The position numbers and the translations under genes are program-made. DNA of 21,273 nt from an uncultured Catenibacterium sp. (lineage in GTDB: Bacteria > Bacillota_I > Bacilli_A > Erysipelotrichales > Coprobacillaceae): NCBI RefSeq assembly GCF_900540665.1, contig NZ_UQGV01000035.1:1-21273 (forward strand), read 5' to 3'. This document shows, piece after piece, positions 1 to 7,543 of the stretch (position 1 is its first letter; every line of letters starts with the position of its first letter). The notes beneath the pieces are model-generated. The model was given only the letters and a program-made list of their open reading frames with translations, did not search any database and had not been told where the DNA came from.

Positions 1-13
1 TTAAATCCACGTT

Positions 14-42
14 TTGACAACTAGGAGGTCATTTCATATTAT
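14..42 (+). promoter_or_regulatory. Strong sigma-A-type promoter upstream of the padR pair
   Basis: TTGACA at 14-19 and TATTAT at 37-42 are separated by 17 bases, a near-consensus vegetative promoter. It would start transcription near 49 and give a leader of about 90 bases before the PadR gene. The -35 sequence TTGACAA is matched by an inverted TTGTCAA at 63-69. Confidence 0.6.
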
Positions 43-62
43 CTATCATGGCGCCTGTATCT

Positions 63-92
63 TTGTCAACGACTATATAGTTTTTCTATATA
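63..92 (+). promoter_or_regulatory. Second promoter or PadR operator with 7-bp inverted repeat
   Basis: TTGTCA at 63-68 and TATATA at 87-92 could form a second promoter with an 18-base spacer. The arms TATATAG (74-80) and CTATATA (86-92) form a perfect inverted repeat over the -10. PadR proteins commonly repress their own operon, so this is the likeliest operator here; that assignment is inference. Confidence 0.4.
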
Positions 93-139
93 TTGTCTAA
101 CAAATATATTCATGATACTATTTCTATGGAGGTAGCCTT

Positions 140-475
140 ATGCCAAAAAAGAATAATAACTTTTTTAAGTTAGAAATGTTATTTCTTAAGATTCTTTCAA
201 TAAGAGATTGTTATGGGTATGAGATCACTCATTCCATTAAAGAACTTACAAATGGTAAGATAGATATCAAAGAAGGAAGTATGTATCCTGTTCTTTATAA
301 GTTTGAAGATCTAGGCTATATATCAAGTGAAAAGAAGCTTGTTGGAAAGAGAATGACAAGAATATATTATCATTTGGAACCATCTGGAAAAGAGTACCTA
401 GAGGGCATATATAAAGAATACAAAGAGATGACAAGTATTATTGATACATTTATGGAGGAAGAGCATGACTTATAA
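140..475 (+). CDS. PadR-family transcriptional regulator
   Basis: A 111-residue PadR-like winged-helix protein. The family signature is visible: an N-terminal helix (KLEMLFLKIL), then YGYEITHSIKEL, then EGSMYPVLYKFEDLGYI around residues 45-61, followed by the wing with GKRMTRIYYHLEPSGKEYL. The short length fits the PadR-s subfamily, which lacks a long C-terminal domain and dimerises through its last helix. GGAGG at 128-132 is well placed for the ATG at 140. The reading frame overlaps the next gene by 11 bases, so the two are co-translated. Members of this family usually act as repressors relieved by a ligand and control the small membrane protein encoded beside them. The ligand cannot be predicted from the sequence. 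Confidence 0.9.
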   Translation: MPKKNNNFFKLEMLFLKILSIRDCYGYEITHSIKELTNGKIDIKEGSMYPVLYKFEDLGYISSEKKLVGKRMTRIYYHLEPSGKEYLEGIYKEYKEMTSIIDTFMEEEHDL

Positions 476-860
476 TAAAAATGTTAAAAAGTATATTAAA
501 CAATGTAAGTATCTATTTGCTTCTTATGGTAAATCTGAAAAAGAATATATAAGAAAACTCATAGATAATATTGATGATGGTTCTCATGATATGACATATG
601 ATGAAGTCGTAGAAAGACTTGGTACACCCAAGGAAGTTATTATTAGTTACTATGAGCAGGAAGATATGGACAGCCTGATTGAAAAAGCAAAGGTAAGAAG
701 ATTATTAAAGAATTTCTTATCAGTTGCGTTAGTTGTATTAATGGTATTCTTATGCTATAAAGCATATATCTACCAAAAGACTTTTGAAGAGGTAAGAGAT
801 TCAAAAGATGGATATTTTGAAGAAACAATAGAAGTCAAAGAAGACTATGAAATCAAATGA
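465..860 (+). CDS. Small single-pass membrane protein, DUF6120-like
   Basis: Encodes 131 residues from ATG 465. I prefer this start to the upstream in-frame ATG at 441 because GGAGG at 454-458 lies six bases before it. The soluble N-terminal part (1-80) is a compact helical domain with the motif RLGTPKEVIISYYEQ at about 51-65. One hydrophobic segment follows at about 84-102, then a short acidic tail. This matches proteins that I know as DUF6120/DUF1700-like and that typically follow a PadR regulator in Firmicutes. Their function is not established; such PadR-linked membrane proteins are usually thought to act in envelope stress responses or as PadR partners. The 11-base overlap with the PadR gene indicates translational coupling. 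Confidence 0.75.
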   Translation: MTYNKNVKKYIKQCKYLFASYGKSEKEYIRKLIDNIDDGSHDMTYDEVVERLGTPKEVIISYYEQEDMDSLIEKAKVRRLLKNFLSVALVVLMVFLCYKAYIYQKTFEEVRDSKDGYFEETIEVKEDYEIK

Positions 861-878
861 TCTCACAGTCTTCTTTTT
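837..878 (+). terminator. Intrinsic terminator of the padR pair
   Basis: AAAGAAGACT (837-846) pairs with AGTCTTCTTT (867-876) and runs into a T tract. The left arm overlaps the last codons of the membrane protein gene. Confidence 0.7.
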
Positions 879-880
879 AC

Positions 881-915
881 TTTAAAAGAAATGGGCATCA
901 CTTTTAGTGATGCCC
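881..915 (-). terminator. Intrinsic terminator of the nrdG-nrdD operon
   Basis: GGGCATCAC (893-901) and GTGATGCCC (907-915) form a perfect 9-bp stem with a 5-base loop. On the minus strand it is followed by a T-rich stretch (881-892), just past the nrdD stop. Confidence 0.75.
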
Positions 916-922
916 ACTTTGG

Positions 923-3289
923 TTATGATCTTTCTTCTATATATTTTCTAATATTAGACACATTCACATATTTCGCATAGCTCTTATCATTCGCAACGAC
1001 AAGAGTAGGCGCCTGCATAACAGAGAATCTCTTTGTGAGGTCTACTTGTTCTTCTGCATCTATTAATTCATAGTCTACATGTTCATCTTCTAATATCTTC
1101 TTAATAATACGACAGTTAGGACATGTTTTCATTGTGAATAAATAAAGCTTTTCATTCTGTATAACAGGTTTTACCTGTTCTTCTTTGATTTTCTTCATAT
1201 GTCTGCCACTTAGTACTGAGTGACCCATATCATATGTTTTACGTTCCTTGAATTCCTGTGCTTTACCTTCATTCCAATTCTTAACTGGTCTATAGTAACC
1301 TGTAATACGGCTCCATACTTCTGTTGGTTTACCACATACAGGACATATAGGTTGTTCACCTACAAGATATCCATGATCTTCACAAATAGAATAAGTAGGT
1401 GAAATAGTATAATAAGGAAGTTTATAGTTTTCTGCAATCTTTCTTACAAGTGTTGCAGCACCTTTCCAGTCTGGTAGTTTTTCACCTAAGAAGGCATGGA
1501 ATACAGTCCCTGATGTATAGAGAGTTTGTAATTCATCCTGAATATCTAAGGCAGTAAATAAGTCATCTGTATAACCTACTGGTAAATGAGATGAGTTTGT
1601 ATAGTAAGGTGTATTACCCTCTTTAGTGGCAGTAATGATATCTGGATATTTCTTCTTATCATGTTTCGCAAGACGATAAGATGTAGATTCTGCAGGTGTT
1701 GCTTCTAGGTTATATAAGTCACCATATTCTTCCTGATAGATCACTAATCTTTCACGCATATGGTTTAATACATCCTTCGCAAATTCCTGTGCATCTGTAT
1801 GTGTTAAGTCTTCTTTAAGCCAGTTCGCATTGAGTGTGGCTTCATTCATACCTACTAAGCCAATAGTAGAGAAATGATTCTTAAATGAACCTAAATAACG
1901 TTTAGTATAAGGGTAGAGACCTTCTTCTAATAACTTACTAATCACATCTCTTTTTACCTTTAATGATCTTGCAGCTAGATCCATTAAGTGATCTAATCTT
2001 TCATAGAATTCCTGTTCATTATGCGATAAATAAGCAATACGTGGAAGGTTAATAGTAACGACACCTACTGATCCTGTTGATTCACCTGAACCAAAGAATC
2101 CTCCACTCTTTCTTCTTAATTCTCTTAAGTCAAGTCTTAATCGACAACACATTGATCTGACATCACTTGGTTCCATATCTGAATTAATATAGTTAGAGAA
2201 ATAGGGTGTACCAAACTTTGCAGTCATTTCAAATAATAGTTTATTATTTTCTGTTTCAGACCAATCAAAATCTTTTGTGATAGAGTAAGTAGGAATAGGG
2301 TACTGGAATCCACGACCATTCGCATCACCTTCAATCATCACTTCAATAAAGGCTTTATTGATCATGTCCATTTCTTTCTGACAATCCTTATAACGGAAGT
2401 CCATTTCTTTTCCACCAACTATCGCATTGAGTTCAGCTAAATCATTTGGTACTGTCCAATCTAAAGTAATATTAGAGAAAGGAGCCTGTGTTCCCCAGCG
2501 TGAAGGTGTATTGACACCATAAATAAATGATTCAATACATTTCTTAACTTGATCATAAGGAAGATGATCTACCTTTACAAATGGTGCTAAGTAAGTATCA
2601 AAAGAAGAGAAAGCCTGAGCACCTGCCCATTCATTCTGCATAATACCTAAGAAGTTCACCATCTGGTTACATAATGATGCAAGATGTTTAGCTGGTTTAG
2701 ATGTGATCTTACCAGGAATACCTCCTAAACCTTCCTGAATCAATTGTTTTAAAGACCATCCTGCACAATATCCTGTTAACATACTTAAATCATGAATATG
2801 AAAATCACCATCTCTATGTGCATCTGCAATCTCTTGATCATATATTTCAGATAACCAATAATTTGCAGTAATCGCACCACTGTTACTTAGAATCAACCCA
2901 CCAACAGAATAAGTGACAGTAGAATTCTCTTTCACTCTCCAGTCAGTTGCATTCACATAACTATTCACTAGATCCTTATAATCAAGAATCGTAGACTTCA
3001 TATTTCTTACTTTCTCTCTCTGTTTACGATAAAGAATATAAGACTTCGCCACATCACTATAACCTGCCTGTGATAAGATATCCTCTACACTATCCTGGAT
3101 ATCTTCTACCGCAATCTTATGATCCTTAATTTTCTTTTCAAAATCACTTGTGACCTTTAATGCAAGCATATCAATCACACATGGATGATATTCTTTCTTT
3201 AATGAAATAAATGCTTTTTCAATCGCACGGGTTATTTTCTTTAAATCAAATTCTGTAATCTTACCATCTCTTTTAATGACCTGGTACAT
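923..3289 (-). CDS. nrdD: Anaerobic (class III) ribonucleoside-triphosphate reductase with C-terminal glutaredoxin-like domain
   Basis: A 788-residue glycyl-radical enzyme that reduces ribonucleotides to deoxyribonucleotides without oxygen. Residues 1-95 are an ATP-cone, the allosteric activity domain. The ten-stranded barrel follows, with GYC at Cys175, the paired cysteines of MCCRL (381-382) and the GSVGVVTINLPR motif (406-417). The zinc region has Cys636, Cys649 and Cys652, and RITGYY (661-666) carries the likely radical Gly664. Residues from about 712 form a glutaredoxin/NrdH-like fold with a CPNC redox motif at 723-726 and a cis-Pro motif near QAPTL. A built-in redoxin suggests the thioredoxin-type rather than the formate-type subclass, so the reductant may be carried in cis. 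The gene starts four bases after the activase stop codon, and its Shine-Dalgarno sequence lies inside that gene. Confidence 0.95.
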   Translation of the reverse strand: MYQVIKRDGKITEFDLKKITRAIEKAFISLKKEYHPCVIDMLALKVTSDFEKKIKDHKIAVEDIQDSVEDILSQAGYSDVAKSYILYRKQREKVRNMKSTILDYKDLVNSYVNATDWRVKENSTVTYSVGGLILSNSGAITANYWLSEIYDQEIADAHRDGDFHIHDLSMLTGYCAGWSLKQLIQEGLGGIPGKITSKPAKHLASLCNQMVNFLGIMQNEWAGAQAFSSFDTYLAPFVKVDHLPYDQVKKCIESFIYGVNTPSRWGTQAPFSNITLDWTVPNDLAELNAIVGGKEMDFRYKDCQKEMDMINKAFIEVMIEGDANGRGFQYPIPTYSITKDFDWSETENNKLLFEMTAKFGTPYFSNYINSDMEPSDVRSMCCRLRLDLRELRRKSGGFFGSGESTGSVGVVTINLPRIAYLSHNEQEFYERLDHLMDLAARSLKVKRDVISKLLEEGLYPYTKRYLGSFKNHFSTIGLVGMNEATLNANWLKEDLTHTDAQEFAKDVLNHMRERLVIYQEEYGDLYNLEATPAESTSYRLAKHDKKKYPDIITATKEGNTPYYTNSSHLPVGYTDDLFTALDIQDELQTLYTSGTVFHAFLGEKLPDWKGAATLVRKIAENYKLPYYTISPTYSICEDHGYLVGEQPICPVCGKPTEVWSRITGYYRPVKNWNEGKAQEFKERKTYDMGHSVLSGRHMKKIKEEQVKPVIQNEKLYLFTMKTCPNCRIIKKILEDEHVDYELIDAEEQVDLTKRFSVMQAPTLVVANDKSYAKYVNVSNIRKYIEERS

Positions 3290-3293
3290 ATTA

Positions 3294-4439
3294 TCATATC
3301 CTTTCTTCTATCCCTCTGATTTCACATTCATCAACATATTCTTCTAAAATCTTTTTATAACTCTGGAGTGTTTCTAATGAGCATGCATGTAAACCTTCTT
3401 GAATCACATTCTCATTATCTTCAAAGTTTTGAAGATAATAACGCTTAGCACCTTTGATCCATTCTCCAATCAATCTTATATCATTTTCTGTATGAAATTC
3501 TTTAATGATTGTAGTTCTGAATTCATAGTCCACATGATTTTCTAATAAATACTGAACTGTTGTTTTAATAGAATCAAGACGATAGCCTTCTAAACCAATT
3601 GTCTTATTGTATTTCTTAGGAGCATTCTTGATATCTACTGCCACATAATCAATCAAACCTTCTTCTACAAGTTCTTTTAACTTATTAGGAAAAGAACCAT
3701 TTGTATCCAATTTAATAGAGTACCCCATATCCTTGATTACTCTTAAGAATTCCACAATACCAGCCTGTAATAAAGGTTCTCCACCTGTAATACATACACC
3801 CTCTAATATATTCTTTCTCTTTTCTAAGAATTCAAGGACATCTTCCTGTTCAATCTCCACCATATTTTCTGGCAAGAAAACCAAATCAGAATTATGACAA
3901 AAAGGACATTTAAAATTACATCCTCCAGTAAATAGAGTACATGCCATCTTTCCTGGATAATCTAGAAGAGTGAGCTTTTGAAAACCAAAGATACGGAAAT
4001 GATTCTGATAAGCTGGTTCTTCTATCGCTTTCTTGACCAATAGATGCATTGTCTTTTCTAACTGATCTACTTCTTCTAAAGTTAGATCAGATGTTAGATG
4101 TGACCACCAGTCTTTTCTTGCAAGATACATTTCTGCAATCACATCTTTTGCTTTAGGTGTTGTTTTGAGCTTCTTAGAACGTTTATCAAGAGTATTCTCT
4201 TCTACACGAATATAACCTGCCTCCTGCAGTTTAGATACACTCTTGGTGATTGTTCCTTTATCCACAGAACCACTTGAAGACAATTCCTTCATAGTAATAC
4301 CAGGATGTTCATGAATCATCATCAAATTCACAACCTGTCCATAACCTATATCATATTTCTTTAATCTATTATCATAATATTTAATAGCCGCACGATACAG
4401 TAATGCATTATCACTCATGAAGTTCTCTTTCTTATCCAT
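3294..4439 (-). CDS. nrdG: MarR-NrdG fusion: anaerobic RNR activase (radical SAM) with N-terminal MarR winged helix
   Basis: One open frame joins two domains. Counting from the upstream GTG at 4448, residues 1-145 are a MarR-type winged helix (GITMKELSSSGSVDKGTITKS near 50-70, wing near DKRSKKLKTT). From about 152 it is a radical-SAM activase of the NrdG2 type, beginning FRIFGFQKLTLLDYPGKMAC and carrying CNFKCPFC (Cys177, 181, 184) and TGGEP (221-225). The activase puts the glycyl radical on NrdD. I place the start at ATG 4439, with AAAGAGG eight bases upstream. No ATG lies at the domain junction, so the activase is not obviously made separately. The gene precedes nrdD, the reverse of the common nrdD-nrdG order. 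A MarR-type palindrome lies just upstream. Confidence 0.9.
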   Translation of the reverse strand: MDKKENFMSDNALLYRAAIKYYDNRLKKYDIGYGQVVNLMMIHEHPGITMKELSSSGSVDKGTITKSVSKLQEAGYIRVEENTLDKRSKKLKTTPKAKDVIAEMYLARKDWWSHLTSDLTLEEVDQLEKTMHLLVKKAIEEPAYQNHFRIFGFQKLTLLDYPGKMACTLFTGGCNFKCPFCHNSDLVFLPENMVEIEQEDVLEFLEKRKNILEGVCITGGEPLLQAGIVEFLRVIKDMGYSIKLDTNGSFPNKLKELVEEGLIDYVAVDIKNAPKKYNKTIGLEGYRLDSIKTTVQYLLENHVDYEFRTTIIKEFHTENDIRLIGEWIKGAKRYYLQNFEDNENVIQEGLHACSLETLQSYKKILEEYVDECEIRGIEERI

Positions 4440-4453
4440 CTTTCTCACCTCTT

Positions 4454-4471
4454 TAGTTGACTATCCAACTA
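4454..4471. promoter_or_regulatory. Candidate MarR operator at the nrdG start site
   Basis: TAGTTGACTATCCAACTA is an 18-bp inverted repeat with perfect outer arms TAGTTG/CAACTA. The size and arm sequence resemble MarR-family operators. It sits between the -10 and the ribosome-binding site of the MarR-NrdG gene, covering the predicted start point, as expected for autorepression. Confidence 0.55.
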
Positions 4472-4476
4472 TATTA

Positions 4477-4505
4477 AGTCTAGCACCAAAAGAGTACGTA
4501 TGCAA
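4477..4505 (-). promoter_or_regulatory. Promoter of the nrdG-nrdD operon
   Basis: Read on the minus strand, TTGCAT (4505-4500) and TAGACT (4482-4477) are 17 bases apart, and TGC before the -10 makes an extended -10. The predicted start, near 4470, lies inside the MarR-like palindrome. No NrdR box was recognised. Confidence 0.5.
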
Positions 4506-4509
4506 TTGT

Positions 4510-4527
4510 TGTGAAAATGTTTGCACA
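4510..4527. promoter_or_regulatory. 18-bp near-perfect palindrome upstream of the nrd promoter
   Basis: TGTGAAAATGTTTGCACA has matching arms except for one pair in each half and the centre. It lies just upstream of the nrd -35. The inner TGAAAATGTTTGCA matches the cre consensus at 12 of 14 positions. TGTG/CACA spacing is two bases too long for a Rex site. The binding protein is unknown. Confidence 0.35.
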
Positions 4528-4538
4528 TTATCATCTCC

Positions 4539-4551
4539 TATACTCAGTATA
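4539..4551. promoter_or_regulatory. 13-bp perfect palindrome TATACTCAGTATA
   Basis: TATACT and AGTATA flank a single C. Nearly the same element covers the -10 of the two mini-genes at 12791 and 13000. Here it lies in the divergent region between the nrd operon and the tandem HTH genes. Confidence 0.35.
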
Positions 4552-4634
4552 AACCAATTAAAAAAATAATGTATCAAAGTTATATGCGATAAAACCTATA
4601 TTCAGGAGTTAAAAAAATATTTGGTTATATCTAT

Positions 4635-4657
4635 ATGTAACGCTTACATGATATAAT
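4635..4657 (+). promoter_or_regulatory. Extended -10 promoter with overlapping palindrome for the tandem HTH genes
   Basis: TGATATAAT (4649-4657) is an extended -10; no good -35 is visible. ATGTAA (4635-4640) and TTACAT (4644-4649) form a perfect inverted repeat with a CGC centre that ends in the TG of the -10. The position suits a repressor or autoregulator site, perhaps for the HTH proteins encoded downstream. Confidence 0.5.
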
Positions 4658-4681
4658 TTATTAGTAAGGAGGGAAGGATTT

Positions 4682-6130
4682 ATGTCTCTATCAGATTTTT
4701 TAACACACTATATAAATAAGAAAAAAACAAATATAACACAATTTGCACAATATCTAGGAATTGATCGTTCTACCCTGCATAAGATTATTAAAGGCCAAAG
4801 ACCAGCTACAAATGAAGCATTAGTGAAAAGAATGGCACAATATCTTTGTTTAAGTCAGGAAGAAACAAAACAGTTGTTAGATGCTTATGAGATTGATACA
4901 ATAGGTGCATTTATTTTCTATCGCCGTAAACATATTCAGACTTTCTTTAAAGAAGCAGATCATGTATTAGATCATCATTATCACATAACAGAACAGGTAC
5001 AGAATGACCAAGTACTTATAGATGATGTTTATAAAGGAAAAATCAATGTAGAACATATACTCTATACTTTATACTCTTATGAATTAAGAGAAGAAGACCC
5101 TCATGTAAGAATCATGGAACAGCCTTATGAGATGTCTATTATATTTGATTCTTTTAATCACCTTTCATCAAACATGTCTATGACTCATTTATTCTATCTA
5201 GATAACTCACAGAAACAGACGAAGAATAATGAATTCTATAATTTAAAATGTTTAAATAATCTATTACCTGTCATCTTACGTAATAAGAATTATCATCCGT
5301 ATTACTACTACAGCAATGTATCTATCATGAATGAACATGATGTATTCTATCCTAATGTGATGATTACAACACGTTATGTGTTTACTTATACAAATGATCA
5401 TAATCAGGGAATACTTTATAAACTTCCACAGATTGTGAATGCCTATAAAGAGAAATTTGATGCTTATTTAAAAGAAACAGAATGCTTTATGACACGTGAT
5501 TCATGGACAAACTATCTTGCAGACACGCAGACATTCTTTGATACTCATGTTATTACGCAGGAGATCATGACAACACCATGTCCTACTTATGTATTTGAAG
5601 AGAGTGATTTATCCATTATGCGTAAGGCATTAAAAGACTTCTTTCCTAATAAAGAGGAGTTTATTAAAGACTTCCAAAAATTTGGATATTATTGGAATGA
5701 GATATTCTATCCTCAACATTCTGATATATTCCATATTATCTATACACTACAGGGATTACGCTATACAGCCAAGACTGGGTATCTCCATGATATTCCCCCA
5801 GAACTCTTCAATCCTCTTTCTTTAAAAGACAGATTACTATTAATCACAAAATGGAAAGAATTCTGTAAGAAGAATACTCATGTCATGATGGCAGATATGC
5901 CTTATCTTTCGGAAACGTCTACGACATACTTTCAATTAAGTGATCAATCATTCTATATAATTGCATCCGATTCAACCGGTACACTTGCTAATATCTCTAT
6001 TAAAGAAATCACCCTTGTAGAAGCATTTAAAGACTTTATTGACAATGTAGTTATAAAGAATGCCTATAGTAAAGATGATGAAATGAAACTCATTGATGAA
6101 TGTATAGAAATGATCAAAAAGGAGATGTAA
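4682..6130 (+). CDS. XRE-like helix-turn-helix protein with large uncharacterised C-terminal domain, copy 1
   Basis: A 482-residue protein. Residues 13-70 form a Cro/CI-type helix-turn-helix (TQFAQYLGIDRSTLHKIIKG, then ALVKRMAQYLCLS). The remaining 400 residues match no domain I can name; they are rich in Tyr, His and Asp and include YHPYYYY and HIIYTLQGLRYTAKTGY. There is no signal peptide or membrane segment, so it should be cytoplasmic. AAGGAGG at 4666-4672 supports the ATG. It is a paralogue of the next gene along its whole length, with conserved blocks DRSTLxKIIxG, VEHxLYxL, DPHxRI, FYNL, YLKETxC and YTLQGLR. A regulator sensing a ligand through its C-terminal domain is the simplest reading, but the target and signal are unknown. 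Confidence 0.8.
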   Translation: MSLSDFLTHYINKKKTNITQFAQYLGIDRSTLHKIIKGQRPATNEALVKRMAQYLCLSQEETKQLLDAYEIDTIGAFIFYRRKHIQTFFKEADHVLDHHYHITEQVQNDQVLIDDVYKGKINVEHILYTLYSYELREEDPHVRIMEQPYEMSIIFDSFNHLSSNMSMTHLFYLDNSQKQTKNNEFYNLKCLNNLLPVILRNKNYHPYYYYSNVSIMNEHDVFYPNVMITTRYVFTYTNDHNQGILYKLPQIVNAYKEKFDAYLKETECFMTRDSWTNYLADTQTFFDTHVITQEIMTTPCPTYVFEESDLSIMRKALKDFFPNKEEFIKDFQKFGYYWNEIFYPQHSDIFHIIYTLQGLRYTAKTGYLHDIPPELFNPLSLKDRLLLITKWKEFCKKNTHVMMADMPYLSETSTTYFQLSDQSFYIIASDSTGTLANISIKEITLVEAFKDFIDNVVIKNAYSKDDEMKLIDECIEMIKKEM

Positions 6131-6134
6131 TCGT

Positions 6135-7517
6135 ATGTATGTATCTCAATTATTATCTGAATATATCAAGAATAAGAAAACGAATGTGAAAAGATGTGCT
6201 GAATATCTCCAGATGGACCGTTCTACTCTTTATAAGATTATTAGAGGAGAACGTAAAGCACCAAGTCGTGATTTTATTCTAAAGATGAGTCAATATCTTT
6301 ATCTTACTAATGATGAAAAGAAAGAATTATTAAATGCGTTTGAAATAGATAGAATAGGAGAGTTCCGTTATTATTGTCGTCAGCATGTAAGTTCATTTCT
6401 AAAGGAAGCTACATTATTTGATAATCGTTCTTTTGCGATCAATGATACCTTAAACCCTATCTTAAAGACAGGACACTATACTAATAAATATGATGTAGAA
6501 CATCTCTTATATGAACTATCTCTCTTAGAAAGCAAAGAAAAAGACCCTCATATAAGGATCTTGGGTCAGCCTACTCATACACTCTATTTATTAAGAATAG
6601 TCTCTTCTCATATACCTATTACTCATTTATTCTGTTTAAATAATACAAATGAAATAACAAAAGATACCAAGTTCTATAACTTAAGTGTTCTTACAAACAT
6701 TATGCCTTTAATCTTTAATAATGATCACTATAGTCCATATTATTACTATAATGAAATCAATGCGATCAATAACCATCTTTGTTTCTTTCCTAATATGATT
6801 CTTACTACTGGATATCTTCTCATTTATACAGCAGATCATTCAAGTGGTATTCTTTATGAAAAAGGAGAAACATATGATGCGTATGAAATACTGTTTAATC
6901 AATATTTAAAGGAAACAAAGTGTTTAATCACTAATAAGGATAATAAAAGTGATATGATAGAAGATTTCAATTGTATTTTCTATGCACCTTCTATTGGTGC
7001 AGTCTATCAAGAGGACGATCCATTTCCAGTTTCTTTAAAAGACAATGACCTTATTAAATCCTTTAAGAAACATTCAATGTATTTAAAAAAGTTTTTAAAA
7101 CGTAATCTTGATCATCTATCTGCACTCTATACACTTCAAGGATTACGCCATTTTGTGGATACAGGCTATACAATCGATTTTCCACAACCACTCTATCACC
7201 CCCTGACAATTGATGAGAGAATAAAAATCTTACGTAGATTGAAAAACTTCATGAATACCTATTCTGTACAGCTTGTAGATGTTCCCGAATATGATAATAT
7301 GTCTTTCTTGGTTATAGTCATGAATATGAATACACTCTATTTCCAGATGGTAGCAGCCAGTGGTACCTTCAAAACAATTCAACTTCATGAAGCCAGTCTT
7401 GTCATGGCATTTAATGACTATTATCAATATATATTAGAAGAAAAATGTTTCAGTAAAGAAGAAGCATTTCAAATCATTGATAGCTATATTACACAATTAG
7501 AGAATTTAAAAGAGTGA
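6135..7517 (+). CDS. XRE-like helix-turn-helix protein with large uncharacterised C-terminal domain, copy 2
   Basis: A 460-residue paralogue of the preceding gene, starting four bases after its stop codon, so the pair is one operon. The helix-turn-helix lies at about 14-70 (VKRCAEYLQMDRSTLYKIIRG). The C-terminal region keeps the blocks VEHLLYEL, DPHIRI, THLFCLNN, YSPYYYYNEI, YLKETKC and YTLQGLRHF, but has diverged clearly elsewhere. A recent exact duplication is therefore unlikely and the two copies probably have different jobs, or form a heteromer. A GGAG at 6121-6124 is ten bases before ATG 6135. No membrane segment or enzyme motif is visible. A strong terminator follows at once. Confidence 0.8.
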   Translation: MYVSQLLSEYIKNKKTNVKRCAEYLQMDRSTLYKIIRGERKAPSRDFILKMSQYLYLTNDEKKELLNAFEIDRIGEFRYYCRQHVSSFLKEATLFDNRSFAINDTLNPILKTGHYTNKYDVEHLLYELSLLESKEKDPHIRILGQPTHTLYLLRIVSSHIPITHLFCLNNTNEITKDTKFYNLSVLTNIMPLIFNNDHYSPYYYYNEINAINNHLCFFPNMILTTGYLLIYTADHSSGILYEKGETYDAYEILFNQYLKETKCLITNKDNKSDMIEDFNCIFYAPSIGAVYQEDDPFPVSLKDNDLIKSFKKHSMYLKKFLKRNLDHLSALYTLQGLRHFVDTGYTIDFPQPLYHPLTIDERIKILRRLKNFMNTYSVQLVDVPEYDNMSFLVIVMNMNTLYFQMVAASGTFKTIQLHEASLVMAFNDYYQYILEEKCFSKEEAFQIIDSYITQLENLKE

Positions 7518-7540
7518 ACCAGTTTAAAGTTCACTCTTTT
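7508..7540. terminator. Bidirectional intrinsic terminator between the HTH genes and metG
   Basis: AAAAGAGTGAAC (7508-7519) and GTTCACTCTTTT (7529-7540) form a perfect 12-bp stem with A and T tracts at its ends. It can serve the plus-strand HTH operon and the minus-strand metG. Confidence 0.85.
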
Positions 7541-7543
7541 ATG

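Noticed and set aside
48..80. Ten-codon frame starting MAPVSL after an AGGAGG at 22-27
   Set aside because: The ribosome-binding sequence is about 20 bases from the ATG, and the frame overlaps promoter elements.
4510..4527. Rex operator in the nrd promoter region
   Set aside because: TGTG and CACA are 10 bases apart rather than the 8 required by the Rex consensus.
4470..4535. Short minus-strand frame (about 20 codons, starting MIMCKHF) after the palindrome at 4539, as a third mini-gene
   Set aside because: It has a GGAG nearby but no similarity to the two mini-proteins, no hydrophobic stretch, and it runs through the nrd promoter.
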